Assembly (NCBI GenBank): GCA_964017065.1
Contig: OZ024786.1
Coordinates: 12,657,596-12,721,595, forward strand
From: Haliclona indistincta
Lineage: Eukaryota > Porifera > Demospongiae > Haplosclerida > Chalinidae
Reading direction: 5' to 3'
Length of the DNA: 64,000 nt
The position numbers and the translations under genes were made by a program. The first letter of the stretch is position 1, and the number at the start of each line of letters is the position of its first letter. This document shows positions 53,089-63,374 of this stretch, piece after piece. The notes beneath the pieces are model-generated. The model had not been told where the DNA came from and did no database searches. It was given only the letters and a program-made list of their open reading frames with translations.

Positions 53089-53782
53089 TTAAGGTGGCGG
53101 GATACCGTTTTAATGAGATTCATGACTTTGCAAGTGGCTATTTCTTTTTAAGCCAAGTCTATCTGTGCAAACGGAGTTCTAGTGTGCGCTTTGTTTGTCT
53201 ATAGATAGGCATCGATAATAGCAAGTTTCAGCCACGTAGTGTTCGCCATTACGGAACGACGAGCTCGCCTGTGAAGACTAAACACGATCGAGTTTTTACA
53301 ATTTTTATTTAGTTGTGTGAAACGTACGAAGCTAAAACTGCTCCTGCAAGCTCATCTTCCATTCGTGGAGGAGCCTGCGTATCGATTTCGCCGAGCAATG
53401 CTCGTACGCGATACTGCAGCTACGTACTGCCAGACAGTACAGAGTACGCAGCTGTAGTATCGCGTGTGAGCATTGCTCGGCGAAATCCATACGCAGGCTC
53501 CTCCACAGATAGTAGATGAGCTTGCATGAGCAGTCTTAGCTTCGTACGTTTCACACAACTAAAGAAAAATTGTAAAAACTCGATCGTGTTTAGTCTTCAC
53601 AGGCGAGCTCGTCGTTCCGTGATGGCGAACACTACGTGGCTGAAACTTGCTATTATCGATGCCTATCTATAGACAAACAAAGCGCACACTGCAACTCCGT
53701 CTGCACAGATAGACTTGGCTAAAAAAGAAATAGCCATTTGTAAAGTCATGAATCTCATTAAAACGGTATCCCGCCACCTTAA
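53089..53782. mobile_element. 694-bp near-perfect palindrome with TTAA borders
   Basis: Centre at about 53,435.5. The arms (~330 bp) are inverted copies; open frames starting at 53313 (+) and 53558 (-) give nearly the same peptide (MCETYEAKTA) for that reason. Ends TTAAGGTGGCGGGATACCGT. Confidence 0.9.
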
Positions 53783-54144
53783 TATTAGCAATAAATGCAT
53801 AAAAAGAACATATAATGAGATTCATAGATTGTTAAACATGTTACCTTTACATGAGAGCAATGTGTGCATGAAAGTCAATTAAATTGTTGCAATTACATCA
53901 CTTTACACTGCTTTGCAATTGTGTATGATAGAAGCAGCTTGAAGCTTTTGGTTCATGTTTGCATTCTGTTTTTTTATCACTGAGAAGTATGTTCAAGAAA
54001 GTGATTAATCTACCCATTCTTTGTCCTATAACCTGTTGATAATGCATTTGATGATGTGCTTGACTACTTCTTTGCACATGTATTTTAATGACCAAGAAGG
54101 GTGTTGTCAAAATCTTTTGCAACAACTCTAAATCAACCAATACA

Positions 54145-55708
54145 AGAAAATTAAAAAGATTTCTATCGAAATCAAAAGGATGTAGGGTTGTGAAATCTAC
54201 CACTGGTCCACAATGTAAACTAACAAGGAAAAAGCATGGAATGGTAACACGATTGACTTGCTAACAGACCATAGATCCCTATATCAGTGGCTGCTTTGGC
54301 TGACTATAGCTAGTTCTGCTAGTTGCTGTTGACTGGCACCTAACGTGCATTCAGCTTGTGACAGCCACTGATGTAGGGATCTATGGTCTGTTAGCAAGTC
54401 AATCGTGTTACCATTCCATGCTTCTTCCTTGTTAGTTTACATTGTGGACCAGTGGTAGATTTCACAACCCTACATCCTTTTGATTTCGATAGAAATCTTT
54501 TTAATTTTCTTGTTTGTGTCCTTTTTTCCTTTCAGTGAAGTGCAGTTCAATATCATGCACATACTGAGCTGTCTTTGTTTCCACCATTGGCTTATTTTTT
54601 TCTTTCGCTGATTGGCTTTTTTATTATTAACAATAATGTTTTAAACTTGTAGCCAGTGCTTGTAGCTAAATTATATCAGCTCGTCCACGCATGCATGCAT
54701 GCAGTATATGAGCCCCGCCCATACTTGCCTACAAGACCTGTAGGGCAGTTGTAATTATCTGGCAAGCGCAGAATGGTGATCCTATACGAGCTTACCGTAC
54801 TTCGAAGGCTCCAGACAAATATGTGTTCTCCGAGATCCATACGGCGTAGCGATGCTCAAGCTGTGCTTGGTCACGTGCGCTAACCACTGCTTGGTCATGT
54901 GCGTATTGCGCAATCACAATAATGGCGTCTAACACTTAGCTGACAATGGTTCACGATCAAGAAATCGCTGAATTTATATCGCCGTTTTGCTAAAAAGGCA
55001 CCTGCCAGGAGAATTTCACGACTGTTTGTGGGTGTTTTGGTCTCGGCATTGCTCGCGTAAAGGCACTAGGCGCACTGAAGAAGAAAAAAAGAAGAAAGAA
55101 AGAAAGAAAGAAAGAAGAAAACGAAGATGACGAAACTCGATTTTCACCGTTTCCAGGTTCGTCACTTTAGTAACAATTTCGAGCGATCTCCTTGCTACTG
55201 CAAGATGGGCCAACGACAGAGAGCAGATTTAGGTGTCTTTTGGCGTATAAAATTCATCACCAGGCGAAATATCAGCATTTGAACGCTAATACGTTAATAA
55301 CCAATGCTATTTTCCTCCTGGTCTTATCTCATTTCGTAATTCTCATTCTTAGAATACTCGTTTTTTCCATGCCCGTTTATTACATCAACCTTTCACCCAC
55401 TCTAATTATTCTTATTATTCTTTTATTCCTAACACAATTTCTGACTGGAACTCCCTTCCTTCTGAAATTACTTCTTCTTTATCCTTTTCTTCTTTTAAAT
55501 CACTGTTAATTAAGTTAAGATAATAATTATCTCTGTTTTTGTGTTCTGTTTTTTCTTTTTTGGATCACATTTGTATTAGCTTTGCTATTTTGTGGTTCCT
55601 TTGCTTTTGCAAAAAATATTATAGAAAAAAAAAATACATTGTATGTAGCCGCCATCTTGTTGTCCTGTTCAACCCTACATAGGGAGGCACTACAGTGCCT
55701 CCCTAATA
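54145..55708 (-). mobile_element. Family R element, reverse, full ends, with a LINE fragment inserted
   Basis: From the foldback (54,145-54,510) to GGGAGGCACTACAGTGCCTCCC at the right. Interrupted at 55,290-55,632 by a LINE 3' end with an A-rich tail. Confidence 0.8.
55290..55632 (+). mobile_element. LINE 3' end nested in a family R copy
   Basis: One frame reads NTRFFHARLL and then ISDWNSLPSEITSSLSFSSF before a stop near 55,520, the typical C-terminus of LINE ORF2. It ends in an A-run at 55,621-55,633, and one in-frame stop lies upstream. 5'-truncated. Confidence 0.75.
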
Positions 55709-56607
55709 GGATAGTACAAATTACAACTGATGTTGTGGCCACAATTCATTATTAATCTCAAGCAATAATTTGTCTATTAATTTTAGTATTAAAATGGTTT
55801 AGAAATAGCCGTGGTGTGCTATGGAGGGTTAGCATGCAATCTAATGCTTCTCAGGAAGCAAACTAATTGATAATGAAAACCTCAGTTCAGTAACTCATCT
55901 GGTCACCCTTGTGCCAGTAAAGTTGTATACGGTCTGATTTAGGCAAACTAGGTCTGATTAAGCAGGTGGATATTACAATTGCAAGCTAGGTGTAAAAGTC
56001 ATTGCAGTTGGGACTCTCTAGGATGTGGCCATACTAGAGAGGTGACCATTGACAGTCAGCTCAGCTAGGTTTCAAGGTACTGTCAAATAGTCAATTTTGC
56101 AACATTTTATACCTGCTTTAAAATCAAGCTCCACACGGTGCACTGTATCTGCTAGTATAATAATACTGTTACAATGAAACTACATTGATATTAATTATGA
56201 GCTGCTAAGAGGCATAAAACTTTAACTAAATTAATTTGAATATGCAATTAACACTAAGGACTGCTAGTGCTGCTAAGTAAGGTGGTTACATGTATTTTCT
56301 TGCCACTAAATAGAGCCGGGGATTTGACAATTGTATTGCACACAGTACTTGATGTATCTGTATCTTGTCAATTGTCATGGCTTCAAACATAATGTCTTAA
56401 AATGACTATATCTGAGTGCTGCTGGCTTACTCTTACTTTAGCTCAAAATTGTCCATTAATAATATTATAAAATTCAGACTGTCTCTAGTGCAGCATAATT
56501 TCTAAACACTATGAGTAACAAGGGTAAGAAGATCACTGCTTTATAATAACACGAATTAGCCAAACATTATTAATGATAATCAAATGAAATGAATTATTCA
56601 TGACACA
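55709..56607. other. 900 bp without recognisable features
   Basis: AT-rich single-copy-looking sequence inside the 5.4-kb element. I looked for Calx-beta, transmembrane and kinase exons and found none. Confidence 0.4.
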
Positions 56608-57951
56608 TTAACCCTTTAATTACTGAATTATTTTGACGAAAATTTGACTTCCTCTAAGCTGACAGTTTGTCTTGCGATTTTCTACACCATGCAGTACGCT
56701 AGCTGTTCCAAACTAGCACTGTTTTTTCCTGGCATGTCAAAGTTTACGACCATGTACTAAAGTCTGAGTTGGCCACTCCCACTTCGGAACTGAAGCCGCT
56801 TAAGTGCTGCGTCCTCGTCATTTTTCAGCCAATTTTGGTCTTCCTTTAGCCCTGGTGACTGATACAAAAACCTGGTGGTGTCCAGGTGAGCAAACAGCAC
56901 AGTTTAGACCATATTCTATGCCAAAGTATGCATTTCCGGGCACCCTGAAGCCCCAAAAATGCGGAAAGCGGCGAGGGGCTCCGCCCCTTCGAACCCCGGG
57001 TTAAAGGGGGGACACCCCCCTTTAAAAATCCCCCGTCCTGTGTTCTATATGGTTTAGTGGGGAGGGCGCGTCGAAAAACAGTGGGTTTTTTCAGTTAATT
57101 TGCAATTAAACTTGATTTGACCTTTCTAGAGCACTTTTCACACTAGTTATGACGTCTAGAGTAGGTGGAGTCAATTATGACGCCAAAAGGCGTCATTAGG
57201 GGTTAAAGGGTTAATGATTTTTCATCAAAAATTGTAAATCTTGCTGGAAATGCTCCAAAGTTGTTGAAAATCAACTCTAAGTGTTGTAAATGTCATTTAA
57301 AATCAGTTTCGGATGAAACTGACAGCGAAGGATTATATTGGTGATTAGCCCTTTAATTACTGAATTATTTTGACGAAAATTTGACTTCCTCTAAGCTGAC
57401 AGTTTGTCTTGCGATTTTCTACACCATGCAGTACGCTAGCTGTTCCAAACTAGCACTGTTTTTTCCTGGCATGTCAAAGTTTACGACCATGTACTAAAGT
57501 CTGAGTTGGCCACTCCCACTTCGGAACTGAAGCCGCTTAAGTGCTGCGTCCTCGTCATTTTTCAGCCAATTTTGGTCTTCCTTTAGCCCTGGTGACTGAT
57601 ACAAAAACCTGGTGGTGTCCAGGTGAGCAAACAGCACAGTTTAGACCATATTCTATGCCAAAGTATGCATTTCCGGGCACCCTGAAGCCCCAAAAATGCG
57701 GAAAGCGGCGAGGGGCTCCGCCCCTTCGAACCCCGGGTTAAAGGGGGGACACCCCCCTTTAAAAATCCCCCGTCCTGTGTTCTATATGGTTTAGTGGGGA
57801 GGGCGCGTCGAAAAACAGTGGGTTTTTTCAGTTAATTTGCAATTAAACTTGATTTGACCTTTCTAGAGCACTTTTCACACTAGTTATGACGTCTAGAGTA
57901 GGTGGAGTCAATTATGACGCCAAAAGGCGTCATTAGGGGTTAAAGGGTTAA
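56608..57951. repeat. Diverged A-B-A satellite units, reverse orientation
   Basis: A units at 56608-57214 and 57345-57951 (737-bp spacing), one ~130-bp B unit between. The two A units are almost identical to each other but clearly diverged from those at 30.6-34.6 kb. Each A unit is bounded by inverted TTAACCCTTTAA, one border being changed to TTAGCCCTTTAA. Confidence 0.88.
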
Positions 57952-58262
57952 GTAATTCACTTTTCTATTCTTATTTTGTTTTGAGGTTGTAGTGCACAAA
58001 TACAAACATCATCAATGCATTTAAAGATTCCAATTCTTCCATAAATGTAAAGTTTTGCATTTTGGATTGTTGAAAATTGTTTAAAATTATGACGGACATA
58101 ATTAACCATTAATTAACATCTTTAAGACCAAGGGTTAAAATTATGGAGTGGCCCAATATCCAAATCTTTTTGTAACACATTTAGTAACATGTATAGCAAG
58201 TTTGTTGCTTTTATCACAAAATGCACATTATTGTTGTGTATTTTTAAGCTCTGCCGCCTCAC

Positions 58263-60134
58263 TAGAATGAGAAAATTAAGACGAGATAAATTGTCACGAG
58301 ACAAGGCGTCTGCAGCCAACTTCCTAATGCCAGACACGTGCTCGATTGAGTAATCGAACTGATAGTATGCCGTATAAAAGTAAAAACACCGAAGCAGATA
58401 GTGGGCAGTCAAATTGGAAGCTGAATGGTTCTGAAGAATCAGGACTATCGGCATATTGTCTGAATGAAAACGAACGTGAAGATTGTGCCAGTTCCTGCCC
58501 CAAAGTGCAGCTGCAACCACAATGGGCACTAATTCTTTAACTGTAATATCTATGTCCTCCCATGTGTGGGGCCACTGCTTCTCGAACCAGTGGTCCGGTA
58601 GCACCACTCCACCACAACCAAATATTCCCGATGCATCACTGTAGATATGCACTGACGGGTGGGAAGATTACGGAAGAACATTAACTCATTCCAGTGAGCG
58701 AGGAAACATGCCCACCATCGTAAGTCCGCAGGAGCTGAAGGAATATTCGCCCCTGGCGGACCACGGATGCCGCGTGTGACAGATGACCCAGCAATGAATC
58801 AAAGTCGGATCGAAATCTTGAGCGCCTCCCGAGCCACCGATGCTTTGTAGATACTCTATCTTGTCAATCGGCAACCTTAGTTCGAACCTGACGGTATCCA
58901 CTGTTGTCCCTAGGAAGGAAACAATAGGTGCTGGTCCTTCTATCCTATGGTGCGCGACTGGAACACCAAGCCACTCGAGAATGTGTGCAAGAACTGAGTG
59001 ACCAGTCATGAGCAAGGGGGGCACAAAGAACAAAAAGTCGTCTAAGTAATGAATATGTAGGGTGATACTGGCTTGCCATAATGCCCAACCGATGGCGTCA
59101 GCAACTGCCATGAAGAGCTTGGGGGCCGAGCAAGCCAAATGGGAGTGCCTGATCCACATACACTTACTGAGTCCGAAAAGATGACGGTCTCGAGAGTGAA
59201 CAGGGACCAGGCGGTATGCACTCACTTTTCAGGTCAACCTTTATAAGAACAGTGCCCGGCCCAAGCTGCTTCAAGAAAGACTAGAGTTCTTAGAACACAT
59301 ACCCTGTGCGCTCATGGTGTGCTGTGAGCAGTTGCAAAACGCGGACTGTTGCAGTGAACTATGAGTACAGTACAGTGAACACGCGTTTAATTGTTCGCTC
59401 AGTCTCACAATTGTGGCACACCCACATACCGGAATGTTCTAATCGGCGATGTTGCTAATACGAACATATGGCCATAGCACGCGACATGAGACTATCTCGA
59501 CTTCGCGGGTGTCTTTCAAACAATAAATATTCAACTACCAACCTGTTGAGAGCTATTTCATGACAATCTTCGAGCAGTAAGGCAGTAAACAGCCGCGTTT
59601 TTTGTACACACACATATAAACATACATACATACATACATACGGACACAGCCAAACGCTTAACCCTCCGGCGCCCACGCGCCCAGGGTAACAAGGCATCAT
59701 CGAGTGAGGAGTACCGTAGGGAACAAAGGAGAGGAGAGATGCCATCATTCACGCTACGGCAAGAGGGATGAGATAGGTCGACAATCATGCGCCACTGGTT
59801 GGTATTCCTGCCTGCCTTTCAGTACAAGACCAATCGGGCTACAATGAACTGCCCTACCGATCGACTCTGACAGAGGACCAACATTTCTACCAGTTGCCAC
59901 TTCATGCGTAATATAATCTGTAACAACACGCTCATTGGTGAGGGAGGAAGGGTGATTGCGTAGTGAGGATCGGAGACTTGGTATCCCAGTGCATGGCTTG
60001 ATATCCCACGAGAAACCCACTTGCCTGGCCTTGTAGTATGAATTAGCAGCCTGTTGTCGAAAGAGGCGGTCGTAATCTATATTGAAGCAGACACTCTCTT
60101 GAACATTATTAATATTCATTGTATTTATCATCAC
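58263..60134 (-). pseudogene. Reverse transcriptase and RNase H of the DIRS-like element
   Basis: Minus strand. The N-terminal part (60134-59689) has SPIGLVLKG and, after a frameshift near 59,795, RMIVDLSHPSCRSVNDG. After the insertion 59300-59688 it resumes with GTVLIKVDLKS and, after a 4-bp duplication, AYRLVPVHSRDRHLFGL, SAPKLFMAVADA and the catalytic HYLDDF. RNase H (58652-58263) keeps IYSDAS, TVKELVP, FHSDNM and LAADALSRD, so all four acidic residues remain. Several frameshifts make it non-functional as a unit. The RT-RNase H-recombinase order fits DIRS-type elements. The open frame past 58262 reads into the inserted element. Confidence 0.8.
59300..59688. mobile_element. Insertion within the reverse transcriptase
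   Basis: Lies between the SLDDAL and SFLKQLG-KVDLKS segments. Ends TACCCTGTGCGCTCATGG and rc TACCCTGGGCGCGTGGG, the right one also forming a hairpin. Contains a TACA microsatellite (59,622-59,641). Exact target duplication not resolved. Confidence 0.55.
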
Positions 60135-60150
60135 GTGATTCTGTATCCCT

Positions 60151-60252
60151 CAGGCGAAATATCAGTGTTTGAACGCTAATACATTGTATGTAGCTGCCAT
60201 CTTGCTTTTCCGTTCATCCCTATATAGGGAGGCACTACCTTGCCTCCCTAAT
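60151..60252 (-). mobile_element. Family R end fragment
   Basis: Only the ~100 bp next to the GGGAGGCAC end, reverse, bordering the 5' part of the DIRS-like element. Confidence 0.7.
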
Positions 60253-60657
60253 AGTTGAACTGGAGGAGGCCAAAGAGCGGGAGAAACTAGAGGAATGGCA
60301 CGCCCGCTGCAGAGAGTGTACTGCTAATAATGGGTGAGGAACATGTGCTGGTAGTAGTATCAACGATACTCGGGCTGCCAGCACGACCACGAGGAATCGT
60401 GAGACTGTTGGGTAGCAATACACTTTCCACGATCACAGGGGGGAGAAGAATGGGTGTTGTAGAACAAAGGTAACAGGTAAGACAAACGATAGCGTGAAGA
60501 TGGCAGCTGCGCACATAATGTGTCCCGAGACTCCGCCCTCTGAGGGAGTGTTCAGTAGTTATTATTTCCGTTTATATCTTCACAACTGAGCTAGCTGGGG
60601 CGGAGCACGTGACGTTAACACGCGTTGACGACCTGACCACGTCAGCTCAATAGAGAG
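60253..60657. other. Unassigned; possibly 5' part of the DIRS-like element
   Basis: A short + frame at 60,255-60,330 reads VELEEAKEREKLEEW, coiled-coil-like, with no upstream continuation. Minus-strand frames of 60-75 codons are not recognisable. No gene called. Confidence 0.3.
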
Positions 60658-61884
60658 GTTTAGATTCACATCGACGGTAGCCTCGTACCCAGGCGCTAGT
60701 GAGGAGAAAAAATAAGCGCCTGGTATCTACTGCACACGCATGCGCTAAATATCCGTTTATTTTACTGTAAACTATTCCGATTATGTCATGAAAACGTGGT
60801 AGCGGTTATTCAGACCACGCCTCCATTATTAAACTTACAAGCAACTGACTGAGTAGCAACTCGATCGTCAGCTCTAGCTCTGGATTCGACAAATAACTTT
60901 GTGGTGAGCGTGCATACGCAATAGTAGGCTTAATCGCGTCATTTATACCGCTCTTGTCAATCGATGTCGCTCGTTTCCGCTACCCAGGAGCACCCAGTTG
61001 TTAAATTGTACTTCTGCTCTTGTGCTAGAGCTTCAACTAAAGGCGCTAGAATACAGTCATGACAGCAGATTGCAAACAGGAGAGCTTCACGAACTACTAA
61101 AAAACTGATGAATATTCATCACGTACTATAAACGTGTACGATGATAACCGGCGGCGGTGGAATTCCACCGCTAGTCGCGCATGCGTAAGCAGTATATACC
61201 AGGCGCTGTTTTTTCTCCCCCTTCGCTCCACCCCCTTCTAGCGCCTGGGTACGAGGCTAACATCGGTAAACGTCTGTGACGTCACCATTATAATACAGAC
61301 AAACACGCGAGTATACTGACAAAAGCGGAAGTATAATGGGCGTGTACCGAAGCTCAACGTGCGGGCTGAAAGCAGTCAGAGACTCAGAGCACTGCTTGCA
61401 CTGCTAACCTAGCCAGCTTTGGCGATCTACCACTTGTGAAGTCATCATTGTAGCCTTCATGTATTGCTACTGTAACACAGAAGCTCTAAAGTGAAAACAC
61501 GTGGCCATGTAGGTGCTTTCAAGTTTCAAGTTGTTGTGCTAGCTATGGGTTAGTTCCAGCTCTTAGGCTTCTAGGTCTCCAGAGTAAGCCATGCCGGCGT
61601 ATTGGCTAGTGATATAGCAATCGCATTATCAAACATCGATTATCGATCGCCCAAGGTACGTAAGTAAGCTCTACTTAGGTCTAGACTGGTCGCATAACCG
61701 CGTTTGCTGACGCCAAAAAGTGGCTGTAGACGAGAGTAACCGCCGTCTGTGGCGACTTGAACGCCGACTGGATTAAAATTTATGACGTCAGCACACTATC
61801 TGTATTCAATTTTGTACTGCCCTCAATGAGAAAGCGTGACGTCACAATTTAGCGTTCACGTTCACCGTCGACGTGAATCTAAAC
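60658..61884. mobile_element. TIR element (GTTTAGATTCAC ends) with a second TIR element in its left arm
   Basis: TTTAGATTCACATCGACGGT at the left and ACCGTCGACGTGAATCTAAA at the right are inverted, followed inward by TGACGTCAC on both sides once the inner insertion is skipped. Interior non-coding. Confidence 0.5.
60680..61257. mobile_element. 578-bp TA-flanked TIR element
   Basis: Ends GCCTCGTACCCAGGCGCTAG inverted, with partial similarity to ~70 bp. TA at 60678-60679 and 61258-61259. Solo relics at 16574-16611 and near 19,230. Confidence 0.7.
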
Positions 61885-62409
61885 ATTTGGCGTGTCGTTG
61901 TAGGCGTGGGATCTTGTACTCAGCTTTTCCGGATTGTGTGGCTGATTTCAGCTATCCAGGTACATTTAGATGACTGCAGCAGTAATTCCTACAAGTTCTG
62001 AATGCATGCCATGGACCGAAAGACATAACTTAGTGCAGCTAGCTAGTTAGCTAGCTAGCTCGCTTCTTCCTCTTGCAAGCGGCTCAGGCCCCTTCGGCTA
62101 GACACACACAGACACTACAAACATATCTTATTATCCACACAGTTCATATCTGTCTCCTTTAAAAAGTATGTTCTTCAGTCGCTAGATCCTTTTATCCTCA
62201 AAGCGCCAATACCAGAAACTTGTACAGGGGAAGGTTCCGATTCCATGCCGACAAAGGGGGTGGTTTCACGGTACTTGAATGCCACCTGCATCACATTTTC
62301 TGTACATTAACCATTATAAGTTATGCTTTTAATAATAAGCGGTCACTTACCATGAATACTAAGTACGGTTGTATTTTTACAACTTTTCAGAGGTCAAAGA
62401 GATATGCCA
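61885..62409. other. Unassigned sequence
   Basis: Contains a CTAG-rich run (GCTAGCTAGTTAGCTAGC-like, 62,036-62,060). No gene seen. Confidence 0.35.
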
Positions 62410-63192
62410 TGCGCAAACCATGGATCAGGACAATCCATGGATTGCGCTGCTCAAAGTATGGATCCGTGCTTTTCGCGGGCAATCCATGGATTGCCCAGCA
62501 CTTGCGCGATCCATGGATTGCGCAACCATACACACGTGCCAAGCGTTCGGCAGCTGAAGTCATCGTGCATGTTTAACTGAAAAGCTGCCTTCGAGGCCGA
62601 CTGCATCACAAAATCGTTTGTGCAGAAGAAGAACAAAGGGAGCAAGGTGATCAGTCGAGAGAAAGGAAATGAAAAGAAATCGTGGCTCACCTTTCGGCTG
62701 GCGAAGACAATGGCGATCCACTGAGTGGCAAGCAGTGTTTTCGTCTGGCTATCTCTGCTAATATTGCAGGCAGTAATACTACTAGCAGTATTGCCAGAAG
62801 AACAAGAACCCAGGGATATAGAAGATGCTACTCAGTGAGGCCTTCTAATGCTATTGTGATTACTTCATCCTCTGCCCAGCTATTACAGCCTCTCAACCTT
62901 GCTGACTCAGTATACATTTTTACTAGCTAGAATACTATAGGCAATCATGTTGAGCCAGCATTGCTTCAGTGACGTGGCGAACGTCAGTGGTTGGTTTCAT
63001 TGACTACAGACTCAGAGTCCGCCGCTTCTCACGAGTGTCCATGCATCAATGGTTTGGCCGAGATCCATACTCCGAGTCCATCGTTTGCGCGATCCATGGA
63101 TTGAGCAGACAATCCATGGATACTTGCGCAAAGCACGGATCCATACTTTGGGCAGCGCAATCCATGGATTGTCCCAATCCATAGTTTGCGCA
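62410..63192. mobile_element. TIR element whose ends are arrays of ATCCATGGAT palindromes
   Basis: Inverted ends of about 100-140 bp (TGCGCAAACCATGGATCAGG type), each containing three or more copies of CAATCCATGGATTG or variants spaced 25-45 bp apart. The central 450 bp is unrelated and non-coding; short frames there are spurious. No target duplication found. Confidence 0.7.
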
Positions 63193-63374
63193 CAACAGAT
63201 ATACGAAATACTCTAACGTGCATTAAACTAGATAGACGACAAATTGAGGCCGCACTAGCTTAGAGTGTTCAATTGATAAAAATCAAAATAATATGATTGT
63301 TTATGAAAGGATCAAAGATGAAGCTTCATGAAGTGTTCATCCACGGGCTACCATATGATTTTGAGAGAAATTTA

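Larger units (their letters stand above)
52816..58262. mobile_element. 5.4-kb TIR element inserted between RNase H and recombinase
   Basis: Both ends start GTGAGGCGGCAGAGC and stay alignable for about 110 bp (ATGCATTTTGTGATAAAAGC, GGATATTGGGCCAC). TA flanks both sides (52814-52815 and 58263-58264), suggesting a mariner-like TA target. It contains the 694-bp palindrome, a family R copy with a LINE tail, and satellite-like A/B units; no transposase seen. Confidence 0.65.

Noticed and set aside
53313..53558. Two similar ~68-codon proteins on opposite strands (both start MCETYEAKTA)
   Set aside because: They are mirror translations of the two arms of the 694-bp palindrome, not genes.
3448..53782. 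Assigning the TTAA-flanked elements to piggyBac
   Set aside because: TTAA is a piggyBac target, but the terminal bases do not clearly match that superfamily and no transposase is present. Left unassigned.
56804..57741. Two identical 66-codon open frames on the + strand
   Set aside because: They lie at the same position in the two copies of the satellite-like A unit and have no coding features.
58122..58262. C-terminal extension of the RNase H open frame
   Set aside because: The sequence past 58262 belongs to the terminal inverted repeat of the 5.4-kb insertion, since the same sequence occurs inverted at 52816.
59455..59788. Open frames containing CMYVCMYVC-like repeats
   Set aside because: Translation of a TACA microsatellite within the insertion in the reverse transcriptase; only the first ~35 codons (DLSHPSCRSVNDG) are retroelement coding.
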